Positions 1 to 8,648 of a stretch of 64,000 nucleotides of DNA are shown here, piece after piece. The notes below the pieces were generated by a model. That model ran no database searches, was not told where the DNA came from, and worked only from the letters and a program-made list of their open reading frames with translations. The stretch comes from Anatilimnocola floriformis (lineage in GTDB: Bacteria > Planctomycetota > Planctomycetia > Pirellulales > Pirellulaceae). The translations under genes were made by a program, and so were the position numbers. The stretch lies in contig NZ_JAMLFW010000001.1 of NCBI RefSeq assembly GCF_024256385.1, positions 868,001 through 932,000 on the forward strand, in the 5' to 3' direction. Position 1 is the stretch's first letter. Each line of letters opens with the position of its first letter.

Positions 1-558
1 CTGCTCGATCGGAGCAAACCCGTTGATGAGAAACTCCGCGGCCAAAAGCCGGGTGCGGAAGACTCGGCGGCGAACAGTTTGATTCAAAGCGATGATCGCG
101 AAGTGATCCGCCTGGCGACCTCGATCGCACCCGAGGAAACCGATCCTTGGAAAGTTGCTGTCGCCCTCGAGCAAGGTGTCCGGCAGCACATCAACAAGCG
201 TGGTTATGCGCAGGCCTTTGCGACGGCTGCCGAGGTGGTGCGTTCGCATGAAGGGGACTGCACTGAACACGCGGTTTTGCTGGCTGCGGTCTGCCGGGCG
301 CGGCGAATTCCGGCACGCGTGGTTCTCGGCCTCGTTTATTACCCACCGCAGCAGGGCTTTGCGTATCATATGTGGAACGAAGTTTGGATCGGCGCGCGGT
401 GGGTGCCGCTCGACGCGACGGTGGCCCAGGGCGCCGTTGGGGCCGATCACATCAAGCTGCGGCACTCGAACCTCCACGGCGAAAGTGCCTACGCGGTGAT
501 GCTGCCGCTCCTCGCGGTCGTTGGTCGATTGGAATTGGAAGTTGTTTCGGCTAAATAA
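1..558 (+). CDS. Transglutaminase-like domain protein, 5' end outside window
   Basis: The frame is open from the first base, so the gene starts before the window; 185 codons are visible. The TTG at 79 is an internal codon, not a start. The visible part is the core of a transglutaminase/papain-like fold: the catalytic Cys lies in GDCTEHA (codon 259-261), the His in YHMWNEVW (codon 367-369), and the Asp in WVPLDAT (codon 412-414). The spacing and the GxCxExA context match the bacterial transglutaminase-like superfamily (PF01841). Members act as thiol proteases or amidases more often than as crosslinkers, and the substrate cannot be told. A signal peptide, if any, is outside the window. Confidence 0.85.
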   Translation: MLDRSKPVDEKLRGQKPGAEDSAANSLIQSDDREVIRLATSIAPEETDPWKVAVALEQGVRQHINKRGYAQAFATAAEVVRSHEGDCTEHAVLLAAVCRARRIPARVVLGLVYYPPQQGFAYHMWNEVWIGARWVPLDATVAQGAVGADHIKLRHSNLHGESAYAVMLPLLAVVGRLELEVVSAK

Positions 559-640
559 TCCGCAGCGCAGCGAGGAATAGGTGGCTCGCCGCGTGAGCGA
601 GGGATGAAGCGGGTACCAACTACACATTGAAAACACGCCA

Positions 641-1237
641 GTGAATCAAGCAACTCTGTCGCAATACGTCGCTCCTCCCAAGCTCCAGCTTCCCGCGGTG
701 CAGCCGTCGCTTCGCTCGAAGCGACTCCGCTTGCGGCCGTTCGATATGTCCGATTCGCTCGTCGTGCAACTTCTCGCCGGCGACAAAGAAGTCGCTTACA
801 ACACGCGGCTCATCCCGCACCCTTATCCCGACGGACTCGCCGCTGTTTGGATCAGCTCGCTGCCAACGCTCTATCAAGAAAGTCGCGGCGTATCTTTCGC
901 CATTACCCTGCCCGCCGGCGACATCATCGGCAGCATCGGTCTATCGCTCTTTCCGGTCGATAACCACGCCGAGCTCGGCTACTGGGTCGGCCGGCCCTAT
1001 TGGAATCAAGGCTTCTGCACCGAAGCCGCGGCCATCGTCCTCAGGTGGGGCTTTGAAAAACTGAAGCTCGAACGGGTCTATGCCCACTACCTGGCCCGCA
1101 ACCCCGCCAGCGGCCGCGTACTCACCAAGCTGGGCATGCAGCAAGAAGGCTGCCTCCGCAGTCACCGCTACAAAGCGGGCGAATACGAAGACCTGATCGT
1201 CTGCGGCGTGCTGCGTGGGGAGTTTGGGAAGAAGTAG
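641..1237 (+). CDS. GNAT family N-acetyltransferase (RimJ/RimL-like)
   Basis: The 198-residue protein starts at GTG 641. It has the Acetyltransf_3 layout: a basic strand near residues 25-35 (SKRLRLRPFD), then the acetyl-CoA pyrophosphate-binding stretch GRPYWNQGFCTEAA near residue 113, and a late NPASGRVLTKLGM motif near 155 that is typical of RimJ/RimL proteins. It should transfer an acetyl group from acetyl-CoA to an amine, possibly a protein N-terminus, but the substrate is unknown. About 80 bases separate it from the transglutaminase gene, so cotranscription is possible. It is cytosolic, with no signal peptide. Confidence 0.85.
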   Translation: MNQATLSQYVAPPKLQLPAVQPSLRSKRLRLRPFDMSDSLVVQLLAGDKEVAYNTRLIPHPYPDGLAAVWISSLPTLYQESRGVSFAITLPAGDIIGSIGLSLFPVDNHAELGYWVGRPYWNQGFCTEAAAIVLRWGFEKLKLERVYAHYLARNPASGRVLTKLGMQQEGCLRSHRYKAGEYEDLIVCGVLRGEFGKK

Positions 1238-1444
1238 CCTGATTTCCATTCGCGACTTTGTCCGGCCAAGGTATTGCCGAACTACGTGAGGGTTGTTTAC
1301 GGCAAGTTCCGCTCGCTTGCCCCGCCATGGACCGAACCTGGGGGGAGAACGTACACTCACTAGCTTATCGAAAGGCCATCGGACGAGCGGTCCGATCGAG
1401 TCGAGTTTAAGGGCCGTGCTAACTGCCCAGGCGTTTTTTCGGGA

Positions 1445-3076
1445 ATGCGATTTACCATGGATATGGAAAAGCTGGTTTCGCTGTGCAAGAGGCGGGGGTT
1501 TCTCTTTCAATCGAGCGAAATCTACGGCGGGCTCAACGGCTTTTGGGATTACGGGCCTCTCGGCGTAGAGCTGAAGCGGAACATCAAGGAAGCCTGGTGG
1601 CGCGACATGGTCAGCGGCCATGATGACCTCGTCACGCTCGAAGGCGCTCCCGATGCCTATGAAATGGTCGGCCTCGACTGCTCGATCATCATGCACCCGC
1701 AGGTCTGGAAGGTGAGCGGCCACTACGATCTGTTCGTCGACAAAATGGTCGATTGCAAAGAATCGAAAGGTCGTTACCGCGCCGATCACATTCGTTGCTA
1801 CCCCGTGGCCGTTGCTGAGCAAGTCGTCGGCTGGGTGGCTTCGACGAAGGAACCCGAAGAGTTCGAAAAGGGAATGTCGAACACCTTTGAGAAGAAGGTG
1901 ACCAAACTGTTCGGTGGCAAAGAGATTGCCATTCAATATCAGAACCAGGTTTCTTATCTGACGATTCCATTGGCGGATCGCGTTAAGGTTCTCGCGCCCG
2001 ATGCCAGCGAACTGAACACGCTGACCGATCCGCGCGACTTCAACCTGATGTTCAAGACCATCGTCGGTGCGCTCGGCACTGAGGAAGATGCTGCCTTCCT
2101 GCGGCCTGAGACGGCGCAGGGGATCTTTGTGAACTTTAAGAACGTTTGCGACAGCACTCGTGTCCGCGTGCCGTTCGGCATCGCGCAGATGGGGAAGAGC
2201 TTTCGCAACGAGATCACGCCGAAGAACTTCACCTTCCGATCGCGTGAGTTCGAGCAGATGGAAATTGAGTTCTTCTGCCATCCGAAGGAATCGCGCAAGT
2301 GGTACGAATACTGGCGCGATCGCCGCATGAAGTGGTACACCGACCTCGGGCTATCGAGCGAACGGTTGCAGTTGCGCGAGCATCACGAAGACGAACTGAG
2401 CCATTATTCGACCGGCACGGCTGACATCGAATACGCATTCCCCTTCCTGCCGCCAGGTGAGTTCGGCGAACTTGAAGGCATCGCCCACCGCGGCGACTTC
2501 GACCTCCGCAGTCACATGGAAGGCAAGCTCGATCCCAACTCCAAGCCGGAGCTGAAGGTCGAACTCAACGCCGAAGGCAAGCCGAAATGGCGCGGGTCGG
2601 GTAAGGATCTTTCCTACCGCGACGAACTCACGAACGAGCGGTTCACACCGCACGTCATCGAACCGTCGGCAGGCGCCGATCGCGGCACGCTCGCGTTCCT
2701 GTGCGAAGCGTACACCGAAGACGAAGCCCCCGATGAAAACGGCAAGATGCAGACCCGCGTCGTGATGAAGTTCCATCCCCGCATTGCACCGATCAAAGCG
2801 GCGATCTTCCCGCTCGTGAAGAAGGAAGGGATGCCGGAGCTCGCGCAGGACATCTATCGCAAGTTGAAGAAGCGCTGGAACGTATTTTACGACGAGAAGG
2901 GTGCCGTCGGCCGTCGTTATCGTCGCCAGGACGAAATCGGCACGCCGTTCTGCATCACCGTCGACGGCCAGACGCTGCAGGATGGCACCGTGACCGTTCG
3001 CGATCGGGATACGCTCGAACAGAAACGCGTTTATCAAGATCAGCTGATTGCTGAGTTAGAAACGCGGTTGTCGTAA
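1445..3076 (+). CDS. glyQS: Glycine--tRNA ligase (single-chain dimeric type)
   Basis: This enzyme charges tRNA-Gly with glycine using ATP. The 543-residue length fits the alpha2 single-polypeptide form, not the alpha2beta2 GlyQ/GlyS form. The N-terminus (LCKRRGFLFQSSEIYGG) is the class II motif 1 region. RPETAQGIF near residue 220 and GKSFRNEITP near 250 cover the glycine site and motif 2. IEPSAGADRGTL near residue 405 is motif 3, and a C-terminal anticodon-binding domain follows. In-frame ATGs lie at 1445, 1457 and 1463. The conserved sequence begins at the third, so the true start may be 12-18 bases downstream. The gene stands alone, with a large palindrome just after its stop. Confidence 0.95.
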   Translation: MRFTMDMEKLVSLCKRRGFLFQSSEIYGGLNGFWDYGPLGVELKRNIKEAWWRDMVSGHDDLVTLEGAPDAYEMVGLDCSIIMHPQVWKVSGHYDLFVDKMVDCKESKGRYRADHIRCYPVAVAEQVVGWVASTKEPEEFEKGMSNTFEKKVTKLFGGKEIAIQYQNQVSYLTIPLADRVKVLAPDASELNTLTDPRDFNLMFKTIVGALGTEEDAAFLRPETAQGIFVNFKNVCDSTRVRVPFGIAQMGKSFRNEITPKNFTFRSREFEQMEIEFFCHPKESRKWYEYWRDRRMKWYTDLGLSSERLQLREHHEDELSHYSTGTADIEYAFPFLPPGEFGELEGIAHRGDFDLRSHMEGKLDPNSKPELKVELNAEGKPKWRGSGKDLSYRDELTNERFTPHVIEPSAGADRGTLAFLCEAYTEDEAPDENGKMQTRVVMKFHPRIAPIKAAIFPLVKKEGMPELAQDIYRKLKKRWNVFYDEKGAVGRRYRRQDEIGTPFCITVDGQTLQDGTVTVRDRDTLEQKRVYQDQLIAELETRLS

Positions 3077-3082
3077 AGAGGC

Positions 3083-3169
3083 GTAGGGTGGGTTGAGCGG
3101 TACTCCGCGAGGCCCACCATGTACCGCGGTTTTGGTGGGCCTCGCGGAGTACCGCTCGACCCACCCTAC
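3083..3169. repeat. GTAG-headed inverted repeat (REP doublet) after glyQS
   Basis: Arms 3083-3119 and 3133-3169 are 37 bases long and complementary except for one T/C difference (a G-U wobble in RNA). A 13-base spacer separates them. Both outer ends are GTAG when read inward. The hairpin could end glyQS transcription, but no T-run follows it. The tetranucleotide head and the paired arrangement resemble REP/REPIN elements mobilised by RAYT (TnpA_REP) proteins. Confidence 0.85.
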
Positions 3170-3182
3170 TTAAAACATTGCA

Positions 3183-4004
3183 ATGCTCGCCACCATCAGC
3201 CAGGTTTGCTCCCTCAACAGTCCCTTCCTGCAGGATCTAGAGGACTACGCAGCCGGTCATTGCGGCAGCGTCGAACTCTGGCTGACGAAGTTCGAGACTT
3301 GGCTGCAGACGCATTCGCTCGACGACTTTCGTCGGCTGCGCGACAAGCTCGAGCTGCAAACGCCGGTCGCCAGTTTTCAAGGTGGTTTGCTCGCGACGCA
3401 AGGTGAACGACGCAAGGAAGCCTGGGATCTGCTCGATCGCCGTTTGGCCCTCTGTCAGCAAGCGGGCATCGGCACAATCATCGTTGCCTGCGATGTGCCA
3501 CGAGTTGGCTTCGATCAAGAAATGCTCGAGCGTGTGGTTGTTTCGCTGCAAGACCTCGGCCAGCGTTGTGAACGGCACAACGTTCGCGCGGCGATCGAGT
3601 TCCAAGCCAATTCTGCCTTCGGCAACAATGTGAAGTCGCTGGCAATGCTGCTCGCCGACATCGGCCTGCCGAGCCTCGGCATTTGCTTCGATGCGTTTCA
3701 CTACCACACCGGCTGCAGCAAGCCGGAGGATCTTGCGGTTCTCACGCCGCAGAATCTCTTTCACGTGCAGTTGTGCGACATCGCCGATCTACCGCGCGAG
3801 CTGGCCACCGACAGCGGTCGCATTTTGCCGGGCGAAGGCGACATTCATCTCGCGCCGCTTCTCGCGCAACTTCGCCGAATTAACTATCTGGGCTGCGTCT
3901 CGCTCGAGATCCTCAACCCGCAACTCTGGCTCGTCCCGCCGCTGCAAATGGGCGAGATCGGCATTACCTGTTTGCGAAAGTTGCTCGGCCAGGCGTCGAT
4001 GTAA
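3183..4004 (+). CDS. Sugar phosphate isomerase/epimerase (AP-endonuclease-2-like TIM barrel)
   Basis: The 273-residue cytosolic protein belongs to the xylose isomerase-like TIM-barrel superfamily (PF01261). Signs are AAIEFQANSAFGNN near residue 140 (a metal-ligand Glu region), GICFDAFHYHTG near 175 (Asp and His ligands), HVQLCDIADLP near 197 and GCVSLEILNPQ near 240 (the last Glu ligand). These imply a divalent-metal-dependent isomerase or epimerase; the substrate is not predictable. It is one of three members of the superfamily in this window. It starts just downstream of the REP doublet and has no clear operon partner. Confidence 0.8.
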   Translation: MLATISQVCSLNSPFLQDLEDYAAGHCGSVELWLTKFETWLQTHSLDDFRRLRDKLELQTPVASFQGGLLATQGERRKEAWDLLDRRLALCQQAGIGTIIVACDVPRVGFDQEMLERVVVSLQDLGQRCERHNVRAAIEFQANSAFGNNVKSLAMLLADIGLPSLGICFDAFHYHTGCSKPEDLAVLTPQNLFHVQLCDIADLPRELATDSGRILPGEGDIHLAPLLAQLRRINYLGCVSLEILNPQLWLVPPLQMGEIGITCLRKLLGQASM

Positions 4005-4025
4005 CGCCGGCTGATTCGCTGCCGA

Positions 4026-4958
4026 TTATGCGCTCACCGGGCTCACAAAGTCATCGGGCTTGATCGCTAGAATCGAGCCTTGCAACTGCGGCAGCACTTC
4101 CTCCGCTGTGTTGCCGAGCAGCGCGCCGGAAATGCCGGAGCGAGCGACCGTTCCCATCACGACCAGGTCGAACTGATTTGCATTTGCGAAGGCCGGGATC
4201 TCGCCATTCGGCAAGCCGCGGAGCAATTGCAGATTCAGTTCGTTGGGCTTTTCGGCCAGCCCTGCAGATAAAGCCTGCAGGCCCTTTTCGCCAAGTTCGC
4301 GCGTCGCCTTCTCGATGTCCTTGAATTCCGCCGCCGACATGTAATCGCGCACCAGCGTCTCGCCATAAATGGCCCAGCAGTGGATGGCCGTCAAGCTTGC
4401 GCCGACCTTCACGGCAATCTGTGCGGCCGCGGCAAAGATCTTTTTGTTGAGCGCGATATGCCGCGCGTCTTCAGCCGCGGCATCGAGCGAGACGAGAATC
4501 TTCTTCGGCACGGCGCCGCCCGGTTGCTGACCGAGCAGCAGCACATTGCTCGGGCATTTGCGAACGAGTTCCCACCCCGTATCGCCAATGCCGCCGGTCC
4601 GCCGGCTGTGCGGGCCCTTGGCTTGCAGCACGACGAGGTCGTGCTTGCCGGCGAGCACTTGCTTGATGACGGCGTGGCCGGTTTTGCCGCCAGCGACGAC
4701 TGACTTAATCCGCAGTCCGCTCTTCTGAGCTTCCTCCAGCGCGAGCTTGTCGATCGCTAAGAGCTTTTCGCTCTGCAGCTTGTTCCGAATGTGCTCCGCC
4801 GTCTTGCCGAGCAAGTTCCACGTCCAACCCTGATCGGGCACGACGTCGATCAAAGTCAGCTCAGCAGATTTGTCGGAGAGAGCCTCGACGAGCTGCAACT
4901 CGGCAGGAGCAGGATGAAGAGCATCGACGAGGGCGAGCGGACGGACGTAGGCAGCCAT
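4026..4958 (-). CDS. Universal stress protein, two tandem Usp domains
   Basis: The 310-residue protein is two UspA domains in tandem (about residues 1-150 and 155-305). The second carries the ATP-binding signature GTVARSGISGALLGNTAE near residue 275, which fits G-2X-G-9X-G(S/T). The first domain ends with a degenerate version (KGPHSRRTGGIGD), so only the second half may bind nucleotide. Proteins of this kind help cells survive starvation or oxidative stress, but the exact role of this one is unknown. It is divergently transcribed from the YaiI-like gene over a 99-base gap. Confidence 0.88.
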   Translation of the reverse strand: MAAYVRPLALVDALHPAPAELQLVEALSDKSAELTLIDVVPDQGWTWNLLGKTAEHIRNKLQSEKLLAIDKLALEEAQKSGLRIKSVVAGGKTGHAVIKQVLAGKHDLVVLQAKGPHSRRTGGIGDTGWELVRKCPSNVLLLGQQPGGAVPKKILVSLDAAAEDARHIALNKKIFAAAAQIAVKVGASLTAIHCWAIYGETLVRDYMSAAEFKDIEKATRELGEKGLQALSAGLAEKPNELNLQLLRGLPNGEIPAFANANQFDLVVMGTVARSGISGALLGNTAEEVLPQLQGSILAIKPDDFVSPVSA

Positions 4959-5057
4959 GATGGATTTCAGCGAGAGGAAGAGTTGTCAGCGATCGCAACT
5001 ATCATATCAAATCTGGCCAGTGCGGAACTCACGCTGCTTGCGCGATAGAATACGTCT

Positions 5058-5537
5058 ATGCAAATCTGGATTGATGGCGATGCGTGTCCGGTCGATGTGA
5101 AGGAACTTCTCTTTCGAACGGCAGAGCGGCGGCAGGTGAAAATGACCGTCGTCGCCAATTCGTCGATCCGCATTCCGCGCTCGGAGTATCTTTCGTCGCT
5201 GTTGGTGCCCGATGGCGCCAACGTCGCCGATCGCAAAATCGTCGAGCTCCTCGCGCCTGGCGATTTGGTGGTGACGGCCGACGTGCCGCTAGCCGCCGAT
5301 GTCATCGCCAAAGGTGGCACCGCGCTCGACCCGCGCGGCGAGCTCCACACCGAAGCCAACATCGGCCAACGTCTGGCGATGCGGAACCTGCTCGATCAGA
5401 TGCGCGGGAGTGGCGAAATCCTCCGTGGCCCGCGTGGCTACTCCAGCAACGATCGACAAGCGTTTGCCAACTCGCTCGATCGCTGGCTGACGAAGGCGAT
5501 TGCTGCGAATAAGGAAGCTGAGAAAGACGCGGAGTAA
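5058..5537 (+). CDS. YaiI/YqxD family protein (UPF0178, DUF188)
   Basis: The 159-residue protein starts with the family hallmark IWIDGDACPVDVKELLFR and also has VVTADVPLAADVIAKG near residue 72 and a basic C-terminal region near FANSLDRWL. The family fold resembles PIN-like nucleases, with conserved acidic residues (D6, D8 and D76 region), but no activity is firmly assigned. The length is normal. It converges with the following minus-strand gene across 12 bases. Confidence 0.9.
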   Translation: MQIWIDGDACPVDVKELLFRTAERRQVKMTVVANSSIRIPRSEYLSSLLVPDGANVADRKIVELLAPGDLVVTADVPLAADVIAKGGTALDPRGELHTEANIGQRLAMRNLLDQMRGSGEILRGPRGYSSNDRQAFANSLDRWLTKAIAANKEAEKDAE

Positions 5538-5549
5538 GAATCGCGAAGT

Positions 5550-6230
5550 TTACTTACCCGCTTGATCCAGCAGCAGTTTGTGGACGCGCGATCGCTTGGC
5601 GAACGCCTGTTGTTCCCGCGCGGATCCAATCAAAGTGACCTTGAGGTCGTTCGAGCCCGTTCCAAGCTGAGCCAGTTCGGGCGGCAAATTGCGATAGACG
5701 CTGGCGCGAAACACGTGGGGAAAGTCGGCAATGGCAGCTTGCAAGTCTGCCAGTTTGACTCTTGGCTTCGGCGGACGACCCGTTAACTCTGCCCTTGGAT
5801 TGGGCATGGCAAAGCCGCACAACACATCCTCTTCCTCGATCAGCGATTCGCCGTCGCAACCGCAGATTGAGCTCCAGCTCCCTTTTTCTTTCTTCACCAA
5901 GATGATCAGCCGCTGATCGACTGCGTAATTAAATTGGCGCGCGGAACAGACGGGGCGGCTGTGCGGGATTTCGATCGCTTGACCAACTTTCAATTCAGCG
6001 GCAATGCCGTCGGCCAGCGGTCCTTTCGTGCCGAGCAACTGCACCTGTTCCAGTTTGAGTACGAAGGTGCCTTTGCGCAGCTCAGCGATCTGCCCGGTCA
6101 CTGCCGCATCGGCGCCGGCGATCAGTTGTAGAAGGTTAGGCCGAGGGAACTTTTCCTCGGCCATTGCGGAGATTGCGAGCAGCACGCTGCAGGCGAAACC
6201 CAAAGTCAGCTTCCACCCATTGGTGATCAT
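5550..6230 (-). CDS. Secreted protein of unknown function
   Basis: The start is placed at ATG 6230, which has a GGAGAG ribosome-binding site 6 bases upstream and opens directly into a signal peptide (about residues 1-25, ending AMA). The frame is open back to 6296, but that extension is not signal-like. The 226-residue product should be exported. It has two Cys-containing patches: CSARQF near residue 95 and SICGCDGESL near residue 122, which is a possible disulfide or metal site. No family was recognised. A short gene follows upstream on the same strand. Confidence 0.7.
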   Translation of the reverse strand: MITNGWKLTLGFACSVLLAISAMAEEKFPRPNLLQLIAGADAAVTGQIAELRKGTFVLKLEQVQLLGTKGPLADGIAAELKVGQAIEIPHSRPVCSARQFNYAVDQRLIILVKKEKGSWSSICGCDGESLIEEEDVLCGFAMPNPRAELTGRPPKPRVKLADLQAAIADFPHVFRASVYRNLPPELAQLGTGSNDLKVTLIGSAREQQAFAKRSRVHKLLLDQAGK

Positions 6231-6311
6231 CGTTGCTCTCCAGCCCAGGAACTTGCGATCAACCATTCGTCGATCAGGGGCATTTTGATTCCCCAATCGT
6301 GAAACTTTTGG

Positions 6312-6617
6312 TTAGTCCGCTGCATCATCGGGCCATACACCCCGTTCGACGACGTCGGCGATGGCTTCTAAGAGAGCGTCAAACTCATATTCCTCGTTGA
6401 AGACATAATCTCCCGGCGGGTAGCTCTCGATCTGCACATCGAACCGACCGCTCGGCAACGTGCCATCAATTGTGAGCGCGCTGAAGACCGCGGGAACGCC
6501 CTGGAGACGGAAGCCGGTTCCATCTTCTTCCAGCGGCGACGTGCCATAAGAAATGAGGCGGTCGGCGTAGCGGCGTCGCAACTCAGTCAGCAGAGTCTCT
6601 ATGGAAGGATCTGCCAT
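6312..6617 (-). CDS. Small acidic protein of unknown function
   Basis: A 101-residue protein beginning MADPSIETLLTEL at ATG 6617. Its start lies 10 bases beyond the aminotransferase stop, so the two are probably cotranscribed. The composition is acidic (many Asp/Glu, especially near the C-terminus), with no signal peptide, membrane segment or Cys. The stretch SYPPGDYVFNEEYEFDALLEA suggests a small globular alpha/beta protein of the kind seen next to immunity or SMI1-like genes, but no family can be assigned with confidence. Confidence 0.6.
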   Translation of the reverse strand: MADPSIETLLTELRRRYADRLISYGTSPLEEDGTGFRLQGVPAVFSALTIDGTLPSGRFDVQIESYPPGDYVFNEEYEFDALLEAIADVVERGVWPDDAAD

Positions 6618-6627
6618 GGCGGGAACG

Positions 6628-7731
6628 TTACCCCTTCGCCAACCGCTGCAGAACTTCCACCCCGCGCGCGAGCGTCGCATCGCTCGCCGCGTAGCTGATG
6701 CGGAAGTGGCTGTCGCGGCCGCTGAAGATGTTGCCCGGGATAATCAACAACTGGTTTTCGATGGCCTTGGCGACGAACTGCGCGCCACTGGCGATCGGGG
6801 CTTTTGGGAAGACGTAGAACGCGCCGCCGGGGGTGGTCAGTTCGTACTGATCCTTCAGGCCGTTGACGACGAAGTCCCGTTTCTTTTTGTAGGCGACGAC
6901 GTGTTCGCTCATGTCGACGTCCATTGCCACCGCGCCGGCCCACTGGACGGGCTGCGGGGCGCAGACGAACGTGTATTGCTGCAACTTGATCATCGTATCG
7001 ATGACTTCGGCGGGGCCGTGGACGTAACCGAGTCGCCAGCCGGTCATGCCGTGACTCTTGCTAAAGCCGTCGATCACCAGCGTGTTGGGGTTGTACTTGG
7101 CCGGGCTGACGAACGGCTGGTCGTAGCAGAAGCTGCGATAGATTTCGTCGCTCAGCAGGCAGATGTTGCGTTCGGCGGCGAGTTCGGCCAGGCCGCGGAC
7201 TTCTTCTTCGCTGGCGATGACGCCGGTGGGATTGGCCGGGCTGTTGAGCAGGATCATCTTGGTGCGCGGCGTGATTGCGGCTTTCACCTTTTCCAGATCG
7301 ATGCGGAAATCGGGATAGGTGTCGATGATCACTGGCTTGCCGCCGGCGAGTTGCGTGAGCGAGGTGTACATCACGAAGTAGGGATCGAAGACGATCACTT
7401 CGTCGCCCGGATTGATGAGCGACCACATGGCCAGGGCCAGGCCGCCGCTGGTACCGCTGGCGACAAAGACCTTGCGGTCGGCGTGGCCATATTCGGCGTC
7501 GATGCGGCCCTGCAGTTTGTCACGCAGGACAGGCATGCCCTGGGTCAACGCATAAGCATTCTTTCCCTTTTTGATCGCATCGATGCAGGCGTCTTTGATC
7601 GGCTCGGGGACATCGAAGTCGGGTTGGCCGATCGAGAGGTTGATCGGGTCCTTCATCTTGGCGGCGAGTTCAAAGACTTTGCGAATGCCGCTGCTATCGA
7701 AAGCGCGGGTGCGATCGGCGATCCAGGTCAT
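6628..7731 (-). CDS. PLP-dependent class I/II aminotransferase
   Basis: Start taken at ATG 7731 (MTWIADRTRAFDSSG), giving 367 residues; upstream codons back to 7797 run into a repeat element and are not coding. Fold type I features: SIGQPDFDVPEP near residue 32, SGTSGGLALAM near 95 (phosphate contacts), NSPANPTG near 165, and DGFSKSHGMTGWRLGY near 230, where the Lys binds PLP. A late Arg in SHFRISYA near residue 345 binds the substrate carboxylate. It is closest in pattern to aspartate/aromatic aminotransferases. It should move an amino group between an amino acid and a 2-oxo acid; substrate uncertain. Confidence 0.9.
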   Translation of the reverse strand: MTWIADRTRAFDSSGIRKVFELAAKMKDPINLSIGQPDFDVPEPIKDACIDAIKKGKNAYALTQGMPVLRDKLQGRIDAEYGHADRKVFVASGTSGGLALAMWSLINPGDEVIVFDPYFVMYTSLTQLAGGKPVIIDTYPDFRIDLEKVKAAITPRTKMILLNSPANPTGVIASEEEVRGLAELAAERNICLLSDEIYRSFCYDQPFVSPAKYNPNTLVIDGFSKSHGMTGWRLGYVHGPAEVIDTMIKLQQYTFVCAPQPVQWAGAVAMDVDMSEHVVAYKKKRDFVVNGLKDQYELTTPGGAFYVFPKAPIASGAQFVAKAIENQLLIIPGNIFSGRDSHFRISYAASDATLARGVEVLQRLAKG

Positions 7732-7756
7732 GGTTGGTTGCTTGTCCAAGATTGGG

Positions 7757-7825
7757 GGGCGAGGCTCCCGCCGAGCCGCCGTGGATGGGCGGCCCAAGGC
7801 CAGCGGCTCGGCGGGAGCCTCGCCC
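7757..7825. repeat. Inverted repeat with self-palindromic arms
   Basis: Arms 7757-7779 and 7803-7825 are perfect 23-base complements separated by 23 bases. Each arm is itself palindromic (GGCTC...GAGCC), so this is two REP-like units in inverted orientation. It sits upstream of the aminotransferase start, in the divergent gap before the Pro-rich gene. It lacks the GTAG head of other repeats in the window, so it belongs to another family. Confidence 0.85.
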
Positions 7826-8010
7826 TCCCGACATCCGCCGTCCCGAGCAAGTTCGGGACTCGAAAATTAGAACCGCGTAGTATCTCGCGCCAACGGAATA
7901 CGGCAAGCGGGGGAGGAAAAATCCGGAAATTGGTTGTTGCGACTGGTTTTGGAAAGGCATTTGCATCGGTACAATCCACCCATCTTCCGCCTCTTAACAA
8001 GGAGAAGACC

Positions 8011-8556
8011 ATGACACACACCATGAAGATGAATGCTTGTTTTATCGCTGTTTCGCTGCTGCTAGCGGCTTCCACTTCGGCCTCGTGGGCTCAAGAGGAA
8101 GATCCGTTTGCACCACAGCCCGCAAAGCCAACGCAGCCTGCGCCAGTTAAACCCGCCGCACCGCCCGCTGAGGTTGATCCTTTCGCTCCGATGCCAACGC
8201 CGACGCCGGCTCCCATGCCGAAGCCGGTTGTCCCACCAGCGGAAGTTGATCCTTTTGCACCCATGCCGACTCCCCAACCGCCAGTCGTCCCCGTGCCGAC
8301 TCCGCCGGTTGGCCCGCCCGCCGTTCAACCCGTTCCCACGCCGCCGGTCGTTCCGCGCCAGCCGATTCCCGTTCCGGTGAATCCTGCGCCCGTGAACCCA
8401 GCCGCCGATGGCGACTACTTTGGCGTGCCGGCCGGCACGTCGGTGATCGTGGTCGCTTCGCCAGGAAGCCGGTATCCCTGGGGCAACACCAAGGGACAGT
8501 GGGTTCCGTTTTATTACAACAAACAGTGGCACCTCTACCGCAGCTGGTGCCCGTAA
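8011..8556 (+). CDS. Secreted proline-rich protein
   Basis: The real start is ATG 8011, with an AAGGAG ribosome-binding site at 7999-8004. The frame stays open far upstream only because it lies antisense to the aminotransferase. The 181-residue product has a signal peptide (about residues 1-30, ending SWAQ), then about 95 residues of Pro-rich sequence built from repeats of DPFAPMPTP and PTPP, then a short globular tail (GDYFGVPAGTSVIVVASPGSRYP). The Pro-rich part should be an extended periplasmic or wall-spanning linker. No enzyme signature is present. A similar tail might bind a partner in the envelope. Confidence 0.75.
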   Translation: MTHTMKMNACFIAVSLLLAASTSASWAQEEDPFAPQPAKPTQPAPVKPAAPPAEVDPFAPMPTPTPAPMPKPVVPPAEVDPFAPMPTPQPPVVPVPTPPVGPPAVQPVPTPPVVPRQPIPVPVNPAPVNPAADGDYFGVPAGTSVIVVASPGSRYPWGNTKGQWVPFYYNKQWHLYRSWCP

Positions 8557-8570
8557 CCGACCTGCCGGCC

Positions 8571-8592
8571 ATCTTGGTGATGGCTGGAGTTT
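8571..8592 (+). terminator. Weak stem-loop after the Pro-rich gene
   Basis: A 9-base stem (CCGGCCATC pairing with GATGGCTGG, one G-U pair) lies 14 bases past the stop. The T-rich stretch after it is poor, so termination is only possible, not certain. Confidence 0.35.
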
Positions 8593-8648
8593 GCTTGAGG
8601 AGGCCAGGCAAGGTGCCTGGTCTGCATTTTTCCGTGGAGGGATTGGTA

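Noticed and set aside
558-640. Possible REP element between the first two genes
   Set aside because: GCTCG and CGAGC parts are present but the stem is short and no head repeat is found.
941-2281. Long antisense open frame (446 codons)
   Set aside because: It runs antisense to the acetyltransferase and glycyl-tRNA synthetase genes; the sense proteins are clear family members, and the antisense translation has no motif.
6601-8010. Long upstream extension of the Pro-rich gene
   Set aside because: The region is antisense to the aminotransferase and the real start at 8011 has a strong ribosome-binding site and signal peptide.
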